The notes: generated by a model not told the origin, from the letters alone. DNA of 64,000 nucleotides from Pelobates cultripes (GCA_933207985.1 OW240916.1:133765022-133829021), one strand, 5' to 3'; shown: positions 33,548 to 44,474, counted from the stretch's first letter. Made by a program: numbers and translations.

Positions 33548-34800
33548 ATGTCTAAGAAAGTTTCAAATCCTGCACACACAGGGATTCTTAGTAAAGGTTT
33601 CAAATTTGCACCCAGCTGCACTTTAAATAAATTTGAGGCGTATACGGACATTAACAGGTTTATGAGGAGTCTTTGTCTGAAAAAATTCTTTAATAATAAA
33701 CCAGTTAATGGAACAAATACTAATATTATTCAAAATTCCGAATATATGCATTCTGACCTTAAACAGGCATCTAAATTTTATCCTATTCATTTAAAGTCAA
33801 ATTGTTTGAAGGTATTTGAAAGGGCATGTATTAAAGACATAAAAGAAATTAAACCAAATAAAAGAAACAATCTTACAATTCAAGAAAATAAAATGCTATG
33901 GAAGATCTTAAAAAAGATACTACAATAGTCATTAAGCCGGCAGATAAGGGCGGAGGGATAGCTATTATGGATAAAGAGTTGTATATCAAAGAGATATATC
34001 GTCAACTTACTGATACAACCACTTACAAAAAATTAGAAAGAAATCCTCAAAATGATATAAAGAAAAAATATGAATTATATCTTAATCAAGGAGTAAATAA
34101 GGGCATTCTCACCCCAAAAGAATACGCCTTTTTAAATATTAGTTTACCGCGTATACCGGTTATTTATACATTGCCCAAATTACATAAAAACGCACAAGAT
34201 CCCCAAGGAAGACCCATTGTCTCTGAGGTAGGATCATTGTTGTCAAATTTGTCCAAATATGTTGATATTCACCTTCAGCCTATTGTTAAAACCAATACCT
34301 CATATCTTAAAGACTCTATGAGCCTATTACAACTATTAAACAACTTTAAATGGGAAAAATATTTTATTTTAGTGACCTGTGACGTCACAAGCCTATATAC
34401 CAGTATAGACCACGTCACTTTTTAGAAACTTCTACATTGTATCCCACGGACCAAGTGGATTTTATTATGGAAGGGATTTTGTTTATCCTTTAGAACAATT
34501 TTTTTTTTGTTTTGAGGGGGAATACTACCTGCAGTGTAGAGGAACTGCTATGGGGACCAGGTTTGCACCCAGTTATGCAAACTTTTTTATGGCATATTGG
34601 GAAAATAGGTTTGTCTATTCTTCACATGACTGGAGTGCGAACCTGGTCCTTTATAAAAGATATATAGATGATATCTTTTTTATTTGGAGAGGGAAAGAGA
34701 CACAGGTTTTAGCTTTTTTAAGTTTTTTAAATAGTAACCAATGGAATATCCAATTGACACAAGAAATTAGTAAGGAGAAAATCAATTTTTTTTAGATTTA
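33548..34800 (+). pseudogene. PLE reverse transcriptase
   Basis: The 33548 frame (126 aa) gives the N-terminal region (LCLKKFFNNKP, IKEIKPNKRNNLTIQENK). A frame switch near 33900 leads to the 175-aa RT block: TIVIKPADKGGGIAIMDKE, IPVIYTLPKLHK, GRPIVSEVGSLLSNLSKYVD and the catalytic-Asp motif TCDVTSLYTSI (about 34377-34409). After a gap of stops, 34550 resumes with GTRFAPSYANFFMAYWE and the second catalytic motif RYIDDIFFIW (about 34660-34689). The KLHK and RYIDD forms are typical of Penelope-like RTs, the lineage closest to telomerase. Confidence 0.9.
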
Positions 34801-35327
34801 GAGATTTATATAGAGGATAACAAAATTAAAATGAGAACTTTTTTAAAAAAAAAAGTAGGTGTTAATAGCTACATTCACACAGAAAGTTGCCACCATCAGC
34901 CATGGTTGGAAAACATTCCAAGAAGACAGTTTCTGATTTAAATTCCTTTAATAATCAGGCAGATGTCCTCAAAAAACTATTTTTTAAATCGGGGATATAA
35001 ATTAGAACACCTAAATGGAGAATTACAAAAAATTTAAGATATAGATAGAGATACCCTTCTCACATATAAACAAAAAAAGTAGAGACAGATAAATAAAAAA
35101 CCATACCACTCATTTTTAATTATAGCAAAGACCAGAAACAATTAAAACGGATTTTAAATAAAAACTGGCATATTCTCCAACAGGACCAAGAAATTCAACC
35201 ATTCTTGGAAAACAAACCTAAAGTTGTATTTAGGGGAGCAAAAAATTTGAGAAATATACTTACTTCGAGTTATATAGACATCCCAAACACTAATTTTTTG
35301 GAGTCATATAACAACAGTAAAAAATGA

Positions 35328-35780
35328 TTGTTTCATTGTGGTGATTGTATGGGTTGTAAAAATTATAAATATGAAAATAGAAAGGTAGAAAATTTTAAAC
35401 CCAGGGTGGGTAACAAAACATATAGTAGTGACTCATTTATTTCTTGTCACTCTAAGAATGTGATTTATTTGCTCACGTGTCCTTGTGGGCTACAATACAT
35501 TGGCAAAACATCCAGATGCCTTAAAACAAGGATATGTGAGTACATCTATAACATTAGGAGAGATTTTTTAAAACATAATGTATCATTACATTTTTTAAGC
35601 CGCCATGGTGGAGATCCCTCTGGACTCCAATTCTGCGCATTCCAGACAATGGAAGCCCATTGGAGAGGGGGATGCTTGGAGTCAACGTTGAGCTGCTGTG
35701 AGATGAAGTGGATATTCAATCTCAACACTTTGTCTCCTGGCGGACTTAACGTTGACTTCGAGATGTCAGCACTTATTTAA
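35328..35780 (+). pseudogene. PLE GIY-YIG endonuclease domain
   Basis: 150 aa. It starts with a cysteine-rich linker (FHCGDCMGCKNY), then the GIY-like VIYLLTC and YIG-like LQYIGKTSRCLKTRI (about residues 45-67). The conserved Arg is in KTRI, and HFLSRHGGDPSGL follows further on. This endonuclease nicks the target in EN+ PLEs. The region between RT and this frame (34800-35327) is coding-like but broken by stops. No clear start codon context; it is the C-terminal part of one long polyprotein. Confidence 0.9.
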
Positions 35781-36510
35781 CCTCATGCTTTTTATTTGGA
35801 TTTCCAATTTTTTAAAGAATTTCTTTCCTGTTCCTTTGTCTCCCTCCAAAAGGTTATATAGTAAATATTTTCCTAACCATTTATCTATTTTTATCCCTTA
35901 CTTCCATTTTTATATATATTTTTATATTTTTATATGTATTATATATGTATATTTTATATACCCTGTTTAAACTTCAGGTATTTCCCTGTAGCCTCAATTT
36001 GCAGCCATAAGCAAAAAACTAAGTTCCTATTATAAGTGTGTTTCACTGTAAGATCCTCCTCCTTATATTAAAGATGTTTACTATTAACCAATATCTTACA
36101 TTTGAGAGAATGTTCTCTAGTATGATGTTTTTATATTAAATATTTTGTATACACTAATTATGCTTTTTGTTCCTTTCAATAGAAGAAAAGAACAACATCA
36201 ATTTGGAATATTATATACATGTATTGTTTTTATTCAAGGTTTATTTGTATAAAGCTAGGTTCTTTCCCACTTTAAATATGGCGAAATCGCTAGTGCCACT
36301 TGTGTCTTGGGAATCCCAAAAAAACCATCGAGAACCCAGAAATGACATCAATACGCCAGACGCCGATGTCAGAATCATGTGACCGGACGTCAAGTCACAT
36401 GACGCGGAAGTCCAATGGACCTGGAAGTGAAGACAGACGCCGGCGAGCGGCGCCAAATTGGACATTCAACACAACTATTTAAAGAGAAGAAGACCAGCAT
36501 CCACTATACA

Positions 36511-36543
36511 CTTTGACAAAGACCCGAAGGTCAAAACACGTTA
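36511..36543 (+). other. Hammerhead-like hairpin in PLE 3' region
   Basis: CTTTGACAAAGACC-CGAA-GGTCAAAACACG: an unpaired TTGACAA-type strand, a 4-bp GACC/GGTC stem with a CGAA loop, then AAAAC. PLEs are known to carry hammerhead ribozyme motifs; the layout recalls that core, but positions equivalent to C3, G8 and G12 differ. Similar hairpins occur at 15847, 24252 (minus), 57075 and 59565. Confidence 0.35.
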
Positions 36544-37059
36544 GTGCTGTGGACTATTTATTTTATGTTATTTTAAGCTTATTTTCTGTTTCAAGTGTTT
36601 TGTATCCAGTGTTTTGTATCCAGTAAAGTTTATTCCTTCTTCACCACATTGGATATCCTGAAATTCATTGAGGAGCTGGAAAAGAGTTATCCTGCTTAGA
36701 AATCTGAGAGCCAGAATAAGCTTATTATTCATCTGCCTTCGAAGTCAGAGCCAGCTTTATGTGACTCTGCAAATTGTGTGTGACCCAATACCTTCATAAC
36801 TGATCAATTTTTTGTGTTACAGTATTATACTATGCATATGTTTATGTTTCTATTATAGGAAGATCAGGAGGTGTCCAACTCACTATACTATGTATACAGC
36901 CAAGTATTGTATATTTCTTTGCACCTCCCTTATATTCCTTTCTCTCACTTTGCATCAGAGTGCCATTTAGTGATTTTAGGCACTGGGGGTAGTTGACTAT
37001 ACTTTGGTATTAAGCGCCAATCCACCATTTCTTTGTTTTGTTTATATTTTAATGTCAAA

Positions 37060-37198
37060 GTTAACCTCGGCAGGAGACAACTTTCTGGAGAAGTAACCAC
37101 AAGGATGCAAAAGGGTATCCTGACTCTCTCTCTCTGAGAAAGAACAGCCCCGACCCCTGTCTCGGAAGCGTCAACCTCAAGTAGGAAAAATTTACTAA
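37060..37198 (-). pseudogene. Gypsy RT/RNase H junction fragment
   Basis: Minus frame with a SKFFL-EVD-SETGVG-like region and FFLRERESGYPFAS, matching 52680-52795 on the plus strand in the second Gypsy copy. It continues into the PLE target site at 37065. It ends at 37198 directly against TGTCAGGATTAC of the LTR block, so the upstream RT has been lost. Confidence 0.82.
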
Positions 37199-38996
37199 TG
37201 TCAGGATTACAAGTTGTTCCAGCACGCAGTACTGTGTCACACCTAGGACTAAGGATAGCATATAACCGGACCTTAGAATGGCCGGACTTAACGTCTACAA
37301 GAATAGTAAAAATACTTGCTCATTATAAGATGGAGCGTCTGTTTCCAAATCTCTCCTCTCTGTGTTCTCTAATATTTAAAAGTAGACCTATTTATACCGT
37401 AGTTCATATATGAAATAGTAACACTTCTTTTGTTTTTGTTCATTCTAGGGACCTGTCAGGATTACAAGTTGATCCAGCATGCAATACTGTGTCACACCTA
37501 GGACTAATGATAACGTATAAGCGGACCTTAAAATGGCCGGACTTAAAGGACCACTATAGTGCCAGGAAAACATACTCGTTTTCCTGGCACTATAGTGCCC
37601 TGAGGGTGCTCCCACCCTCAGGGTCCCACTCCTGCCGGGCTGGATGGCGAGGAAAGGGGTTAAACTTACCTTTTTTCCAGCGCCGGGCGGGGAGCTCTCC
37701 TCCTCCTCTCCACCTCCGATCCTCCTCTTCGGCTGAATGCGCATGCGCGGCAGGAGCTGCGCGCGCATTCAGCCGGTCTCATAGGAAAGCATTTACAATG
37801 CTTTCCTATGGACTTGTTTCTCACTGTGATTGTGAGAAGTACATTTCTAGCGCCGTCAACGAGACAGCCACTAGAGGATTTGGAGGCTGGATTAACCCAT
37901 TTATAAACATAGCAGTTTCTCTGAAACTGCTATGTTTATAAAAAAAGGGGTTAATCCTAGAGGGACCTGGCACCCAGACCACTTCATTAAGCTGAAGTAG
38001 TCTGGGTGCCTAGAGTGGTCCTTTAACGTCTCCAAGAATAGTCAAAATACTTGCTCATTATAAGATGGAGTGTCTGTTTCCAAATCTCTCCTCTCTGTGT
38101 TCTCTAATATTTAAAAGTAGACCTATTTATACCTTAGGTGTCCTCATTTTAGGGTTACCGTAGTTCATATATGAAAAAGTAACACTTCTTTTGTTTTTGT
38201 TCATTCTAGGGACCTGTCAGGATTATAAATTGATCCAGCATGCAGTACTGTGTCACACCTAGGACTAAGGATAACGTATAAGCGGACCTTAGAATGGCCG
38301 GACTTAACGTCTACAAGAATAGTCAAAATACTTGCTCATTATAAGATGGAGCGTCGGTTTCCAAATCTCTCCTCTCTGTGTTCTCTAATATTTAAAAGTA
38401 GACCTATTTATACCTTAGGTGTCCTCATTTTAGGGTTACCGTAGTTCATATGAAAAAGTAACACTTCTTTTGTTTTTGTTCATTCTAGGGATCTGAGATC
38501 AGGGACACAGAATCAGACACAAAGATGAGGGAAAGCCAAAAGTGAAGGATACCAGATATCAGGGAAGTCAAAACAAAGCCAAAGTCAAATACCAGAAAAT
38601 CAAGATCAGAAACGTACTCTCGGATAAACATAGGCATGAAACCACGACAGGGTAATGAGCAAGAGGAGAGTTGAGTTTAAATACCCCTGTCAGGGATCTG
38701 ATTAGCTATAACTGGCCTTTGATCCCAAATGCAATTACCAGGTGTGCATGATTGCTGCTCAGCACAAACCCACCTGTGGCTTTGACGGGCCATGCACATT
38801 ACCTTTGACCTCAAAAGTAATTACAAGGTTTGCGTGATTGCTGCATGGCACAACTTTTCCTGTCAGGACAGTCATGTTGCTCGGCACAACTTTTCCTGTC
38901 AGGACGGAAATGTTGCTCTGCACAACTTTTCCTGTCAGGACAGTAAATGCCATTAACCACATTTTTATGTGCGGATGAATACATGACAGTACCTCC
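37199..38996 (-). repeat. Gypsy LTR block with three tandem copies of an approximately 260-bp segment
   Basis: Copies start at 37199, 37456 and 38216 with TGTCAGGATTA-AA-TTG-TCCAGCA-GCA. Each contains CACACCTAGGACTAA-GATA, GGCCGGACTTAACGTC and a CATTATAAGATGGAGCGTC...GTTCATTCTAGGGA segment. The second copy holds the MITE at 37543-38026. The third continues into the LTR body and ends GAATACATGACA at 38996. Compared with the LTR at 28.6 kb, the CATTATAAG...CTAGGGA stretch is an extra insertion. The repeat looks like unequal exchange within one LTR. Confidence 0.78.
37543..38026. mobile_element. TTAA MITE, opposite orientation, with within-window empty site
   Basis: 484 bp including both TTAA. 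It is the reverse complement of the 3688 type: the CACTATAGTGCCAGGAAAAC hairpin is on the left and the CACCCAGACCACTTCA hairpin on the right. It lies in the second copy of the triplicated LTR segment. The first and third copies read GGCCGGACTTAACGTCTACA without it (about 37278 and 38299), which is exactly the empty target with a single TTAA. A CTTACCT heptamer is at 37665. Confidence 0.93.
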
Positions 38997-39130
38997 CTTA
39001 ACTTGGCAAAAATACAAGGCCATAACTAAACCATAAGGGTGCCAACATCATAGGAGATTCCCTGACTTAGGACAAGATGGCATCTTAAAGTCTGAACGTC
39101 TATATCTATTTAGGGTTACAGCAGTATATT
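38997..39130. other. PPT-like border and unclassified sequence
   Basis: On the minus strand AAGTTAAGGGAGGTAC stands immediately before TGTCATGTATTC, as expected for a polypurine tract preceding a 3' LTR. If so, the 37199-38996 LTR is a 3' LTR whose own internal region has been lost, leaving at most some tens of bases. Confidence 0.45.
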
Positions 39131-39149
39131 ATGTACTGAAAGAGTCGCA

Positions 39150-41060
39150 GCATGTCCTTGAAGCTTATTTATGCATTATTGTTATTGTGTTTCGTCTGGG
39201 ACAAAATGGCATAAACATATTATGCACTGAAAGTAGGTAAAAGGTTATTGCTTAAAGAATCATGTATGAAAAACAATATGTTCCATTTCTAACACCTTGT
39301 CAGTTTGCAATTTCTCTTAAAGACAAAGTACATAGTTTGAAAAATACAATATTTGCATTTGCCCATAACACAAATGTGAGTGTTTTAAAAAGTATAACTT
39401 ATCACGCCGATATCACCAGTAAAAGTGCAGTTTTTGTTTAAAGAAATGCAAAAAACAAATAAAAACGCTAACTTTGGCCAGCATTTTTGGCTAAGTGGCT
39501 ACTACAAAAGACTATACATGCCCCATTTGAACACCCTGGGTTGTCTACATTTGAAAATGGTATGTCATGATGAGGTTAATTCACATTCCTGGGCTACCAT
39601 ATGGTCTCAAAAGGCAATATAGACCCAGCAAACCAATCTGGCAAACTGAATTGGGCAAGCCCTATATTGACCCTGTAACTTTCCAAATCACCATAGGACC
39701 TGTACCTGAGGGGTACTGTTGTACTCATGAGACATTACTCTACACACATATGAGTGTTTTAGAGTAGTAAAATGTATTATACTGATAATATCATCGGTGA
39801 AATGGCAGTTTATGTGTGAAAAATGCAAAAAAACAAATATAAATGCAAATTTTGGCCAGGGTTTGTGACTAAGTAGCTACTAAAAATGACTGGACATACC
39901 CCATTTTGAATACCGTGTGTTGTCTACTTTTACAAATGTTATGCCATGAAGGAGTTAATTTTCATTCATGGTCTCAAAGACAACAGAGGCACAGCAAACC
40001 AATCTGGCAAATTTCAATGTGCAAACATAGAAGAAGGAAAAGCCCTACATTTGACCCCTGTAGGTTTGCAAAAAACAATAAAAACTGTACATTGGGGTAC
40101 TGTTGTACTCAGGAGATGTTGCATAACACATATTGTGGTGTTCTTTGTCAGTAACACATAACAGGAACTGAGAATCCATGCCTAAAGTACAATACAAGAA
40201 ACATAACACAAATAAATGACTACCTAAAGGTTTCACAAAGACTGGTGGTAGAATTAGTGCATGGAAAGTGTTAAAATACCACCACTTGACATACCCTAAG
40301 GTGTCTACTTTTCAAAAATATATGGTTTGATGGGGGTAAATTACATTGGCCGGCTTCAAAAATGTCCCAAATAGGACATGGGTGCATGATGACCATCTGT
40401 GAAAATTCCAAGTTGGAAAACTGGAATGCGCACCTTCCAAATAAGGTCTTTTAACCACCAGAGAACCTGACACACCTATACATGGGCGGCATCACTGTAC
40501 TCAGGAGATATTGCTGAACACATATTGGGGTGTTCCTTGGCAGTAACCCTTAAAGTTCTCCGCACATGTATTCTTAAATTGCTATATGTGTCAAAAAAAT
40601 GACCAATTATTATTATTATTTTTTTACTTTGGCATAGATTGGTGGTAAAATGGTTGTATGAAAAGAGTCAAAACACCCCAGGTTTAATACCCTAGGTTGT
40701 CTTCTTTTAAAAAATATATACATGTGAAGGGTTTTCCAGGGATTCCTGACTGATATCAGTGTTACAATGTAACTTGCGTTAATTTTGGAAAAAAAAAAAG
40801 AAATGGTTTGAAAATAGCAAAGTGCTACTTGTACATATGGCCCTATAAATTGAAAAAAAAAAAAAAAAGCTAAGAACATGTGAACATTGGGTATTTCTAA
40901 ACTCAGGACAAAATTTAGAAACTATTTAGCACGGGTGTTTTTTGACGGTTGTATATGTTTAACAGATTTTGGGAGTCAAAGTTAGAAAAAGTGAGTTTTA
41001 AAAAAATGTTTTCATCATATTTTATAATTTCTTTTATAGTAAATTATATGATATAGAGTA
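39150..41060. repeat. Diverged tandem array, about 376-395-bp monomers
   Basis: Corresponding phrases recur at regular spacing. GCAAAAAACAAAT-AAA-GC is at about 39447 and 39824. CAT-CCCC-TTTGAA-ACC-TG-GTTGTCTAC is at about 39517 and 39895, with weaker copies at 40288 and 40680. Monomers are roughly 70-80% alike, so the array is old. It ends with a segment (40880-41080) that is repeated in inverted orientation at 41730-41930. No gene. Confidence 0.65.
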
Positions 41061-41089
41061 AGCATAGATAGTAATATAGAAATAATTTT

Positions 41090-41195
41090 CACAGACACAC
41101 ACACGTTCTCTGACAGACACACACACTCACATATAGACACACACTGACAGACATACACACACATACTCACTGACAGACAGACACTCACACAAATT
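41090..41195. repeat. CA-rich microsatellite
   Basis: ACAGACACACACAC and CTGACAGACA units, similar in style to the larger CA minisatellites in the window. Confidence 0.85.
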
Positions 41196-41596
41196 TACCA
41201 TCTTGATAAAAAAAAAACCTGTACATATAGTAACCTGATATACTTGAAAAAATTAATGATCTGTTCTGGTACAGTATTTTGATTTTGTTATCATTGATTC
41301 TAAAGGTGACTTCGGTTAATGGCTGAATTTGAGGAGAACATTGGAGATCAGAACTTTATCAAGCTTTAAAGTAGACAGGCCTGGCATTTTGCCTCAACTG
41401 AGTTGACTCTGAGATTTAGTGAAAAGCAGTTTTTTTCAAAGATGGACAACCGTCTGCCGCAATCACTGATAAACGGATTGTTATAGAGTTATATCAGAAT
41501 ATTGCTATTTTTTTTTCAGGAACAGATGTACAGAACATGCACCAGTTTATGCATTTCTTACTGTTTTCTAGGAAATGTAATGTCACATGCTTAACC
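41196..41596. other. No gene recognised between the inverted arms
   Basis: About 400 bp separating the microsatellite from the inverted repeat copy. No domain or RNA gene is visible. Confidence 0.4.
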
Positions 41597-41930
41597 CCTT
41601 AGTGGCCAGACCGTTTTTCAATTTTCTTACCTTTAAGGACGGTGTTTGTGTTTAGCTGTAATTTTCCTCTAACTCATTTACTGCACCCACACATATTACA
41701 TACCGTTTTTCTCGCCATTAAATGGTCTTTCTAAAGATTCCATTTTTTTTTATTATATCATATAATTACTATAAAAAATGATAAAATATGATGAAAAAAT
41801 TAAAAATAATAAACACTTTTTCTAACTATGACCCCCAAAATCTGTTACGCATCTACAGTCGCCAAAAAACACCCCTGCTAAATAGTTTCAAAATTTTGTC
41901 CTGAGTTTAGAAATACCCAATGACACCCAG
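41597..41930. repeat. Inverted arm complementary to 40880-41080
   Basis: Begins AACCCCTTAGTGGCCAGACC. Positions about 41730-41925 are the reverse complement, at about 85% identity, of 40885-41080; shared phrases are AAACTCAGGACAAAATTT, AACAGATTTTGGG and GTTAGAAAAAGTG. Two long arms about 650 bp apart suggest the end of a large palindromic DNA transposon or a foldback element. Confidence 0.7.
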
Positions 41931-42660
41931 ATGTCTCTTGTTCCTGGGTTTCTTTTTACCGAACGCCGTTCGACTATATATTTTTTTTATTCATTTTTTT
42001 TAATTTATATATTTTTTACATATGTATATCTTCAATTCCCCTTTATAAGAGTATTTTCATTAAATATTCAAGTCCTTTTTAACGCTAAAATTTTATCTCA
42101 AAGAGATTTCTTTGAACTTATTCCTCTTGTAGCGTTATTCCTCTTGTAGCATATTTAAAGTATTTGTATATTGCATTATTACTTTTTACTTTTCACTTTT
42201 TTTACTTATTTATAATGACCTATATTCCAGCTATACAAGATCATCTTTTTCTAACTTTGACCCCCAAAATCTGTTACGCATCTACAGTCACAAAAAAACA
42301 CCACTGCTAAATAGTTTCAAAATTTTGTCCTGAGTTTAGAAATACCCAATGACACCCAGATGTCTCTTGTTCCTGGGTTTCTTTTTACAGAACGCCGTTC
42401 GACTATATATTTTTTTTATTCATTTTTTTTATTTATATATTTTTACATATGTATATATTCAGTTCCCCTTTATAAGAGTATAATCATTAAATATTCAAGT
42501 CCTTTTTAACGCTAAAATTTTATCACAAAGAGATTTCTTTGAACTTATTCCTCTTGTAGCATATTTAAAGTATTTGTATATTGCATTATTACTTTTTACT
42601 TTTCACTTTTTTTACTTATTTATAATGACCTATATTCCAGCTATACAAGATCATCTACCA
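41821..42660. repeat. Recent direct tandem duplication, 429-bp offset
   Basis: 41821-42249 and 42250-42660 are nearly identical (TCTAACT-TGACCCCCAAAAT through AGCTATACAAGATCATCT). The first copy has an extra 17-bp GTAGCGTTATTCCTCTT insertion. High identity marks this as the youngest tandem duplication visible in the window. Each copy contains the 41-bp phrase also found inverted at 53280. Confidence 0.88.
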
Positions 42661-44011
42661 ACTTTATACATTTTTTCTGCGGCAAAAAAAATAAAATAAT
42701 AATTTCTGCAGCACATTCTTTTATTAGTGCATATAAATTCTATTATTAGCGATAAATAGGATATAAGGTTGTAACTTTTAAAGATAAATGACAAATCACG
42801 CCATAGTTTGCCTCTAAATTGTGGGTTATGAGTTTTAGCTCTCCCTCCTGTTCTTATTTGTATTGTTAAGGATTCATTTATAATGATAGCAAAATCAAAA
42901 TACTGTACCAGAGCAGATCATTAATTTTTTCAAGTATATCAGCTCCGAACATGGTATTATTATTATTATTATTATACAACTCAATGAAAGATATTTTATC
43001 AAATTTTTAACTTGCTGGGAATTTATCCTTACATGTTGACTTCTGCCTCAATATTACAGTTGGTGTTTTAACTTGCTACACTACTTTACTAACTTTCATT
43101 ATGACTTTTCCAAAGGTTAAACGTTTTCTAGCATTTTTATTATTTGGGAATAACCCCATTGCTCCCTATTAGAAGCAGCCTCTATTTGTCTGCAGCACTT
43201 TATGCTGTTGGTCCAACCATAGTATATTTTTCTTTCTTTTTTCCAAGCACTAAAGGACTTGCATTCTAATGTACTGTTTATTATTTGGGAACACACTTCA
43301 GAGTCCAGCACAAGCCGAAATTGTGTAAATCATGCAAGTGCTAGAGGTCCATAAAAATTTTGCCTATGAATATTTCATTACAGTGTACTTTACATTCTCT
43401 TGCGCATTTCCAAATATTGTTATTTTATTCATGTTTGCAATTTGGTTTGGATAATTTCAATTCTAAATATTCTATAGCTAGGTTTTAAATTCAAGGTTTT
43501 ATACAGATATTCCGCTCCAAATGTATTTTTTATTTTATTGGGTACATTCATTTAAAATGTAGGAATTTCTCACGTTTTGTAATAAAACTGAAACAAAATA
43601 ATTGATTATTCGTAAAACTCCTGCCATTTACATTGTTTCTGCATGTCTGGTATTGAACTGAAAATCTGGTAATATCTGTGCTAACTAGTGATGTGTATTT
43701 CTAAATCCGCACTTTATAGTTATATTTAATTAACATTTTTTTAAATTAATATTTACATGTGGATGAGTGCCATAGAATAAAGAGAAATTTGCAGACAAAG
43801 AGTAGTTGAGGACATATAACATTTTTATAAATTAAAAAAAAAAATCTAACTTAAAATTGTTTAAAATTCTAAACAAGAAATCAGCATTTGGGTCAATTAT
43901 CCAATCAGCCAGAATTTGGACGAATTGCAAACCGGCCTGAAACTAATCTTACTAGCATCCCTACTACACAGTTTGTTATGTCAACATGGTATAATAACCA
44001 TGTTATTGACA
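42661..44011. other. No gene recognised
   Basis: About 1.35 kb of AT-rich sequence. A TTATTATTATTATTA run is at 42957. The short frames here have no domains. Probably unique or very old repeat sequence. Confidence 0.45.
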
Positions 44012-44019
44012 CTGTATAG

Positions 44020-44159
44020 CAGGGCTGTCCAACCTGCGCTCCCCCCCCAGATGTTGCTGAACTACAACTCCCATGATTCTTTCAATGAAACAGATAGCCA
44101 GGGAATCATGGGAGTTGTAGTTCAGCAACATCTGGGGGGCCGCACGTTGGACAGCCCTG
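44020..44159. mobile_element. Palindromic hAT-like MITE with perfect 8-bp TSD
   Basis: 140 bp. It starts CAGGGCTGTCCAAC and ends GTTGGACAGCCCTG. Almost the whole element is one inverted repeat (CAGATGTTGCTGAACTACAA near 44049 against TTGTAGTTCAGCAACATCTG near 44114). The flanking CTGTATAG at 44012-44019 and 44160-44167 is a perfect 8-bp duplication, as made by hAT transposases. It is very well preserved. The 83-aa frame across it is not a gene. Confidence 0.95.
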
Positions 44160-44474
44160 CTGTATAGCATTGGATCCATCCATTTTAAGGGAGTAATGGA
44201 ACATAGCTTTCACAACTTGTAAAAATTTTTATGGAGTCAGTCCTTAGCAGCAGCCTTTATATGCTGTTTCTGCCTTTAACTCTGTCTTATACCATGTTAT
44301 ATGATTCTATAAGCTCTCTATTTATGTTAATGTATCTGTGGTTAGGATGAACATTACTTATGTAGATACCCTTCTCCATCTCCAATTGGTATATCAGTTG
44401 GCTTTTGGGGGGGATTTGCTTGGGGTAATCATTTGTTCTTGCGATTTGTAGCTTTGCTGTCATAAGGCAGTGTA

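Larger units (their letters stand above)
33450..37050 (+). mobile_element. EN+ Penelope-like retroelement (3.6 kb) with TSD
   Basis: Inserted into the Gypsy RNase H region. Flanks AATGTCATAGTTACC (33435-33449) and AATGTCAAAGTTAAC (37051-37065) are a 15-bp TSD with two differences. The uninterrupted Gypsy copy at 52.8 kb shows this site once. Order on + is an N-terminal frame (33548), the RT (33898-34795), a linker with cysteine motifs and a GIY-YIG endonuclease (35328-35780), then a 1.3-kb 3' non-coding region with a hairpin at 36511. PLEs use this RT plus GIY-YIG combination. Frame breaks make it inactive. Confidence 0.9.
28611..37198 (-). mobile_element. Chromodomain Ty3/Gypsy retrotransposon, nested and truncated
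   Basis: A minus-strand composite. The remaining internal region runs from the end of RT (37198-37060) through RNase H, integrase and chromodomain to the 3' LTR (31793 down to about 28611). Gag, protease and most of RT are missing, because the internal sequence stops abruptly at 37198 against an LTR block. A PLE (33450-37050) sits in the RNase H region and a CR1 (about 28802-31402) in the 3' LTR. Integrase plus C-terminal chromodomain identifies the chromovirus branch of Ty3/Gypsy retrotransposons. Confidence 0.85.

Noticed and set aside
37199..38996. Simple solo LTR with TSD
   Set aside because: Flanking 5-mers (ACTAA and GTACC) do not match; one side is pol sequence and the other a PPT-like motif, so it is a rearranged element border.
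44020..44159. Pre-miRNA-like hairpin
   Set aside because: The near-perfect long hairpin is explained by a palindromic hAT MITE with an 8-bp TSD. Small-RNA data would be needed to claim more.
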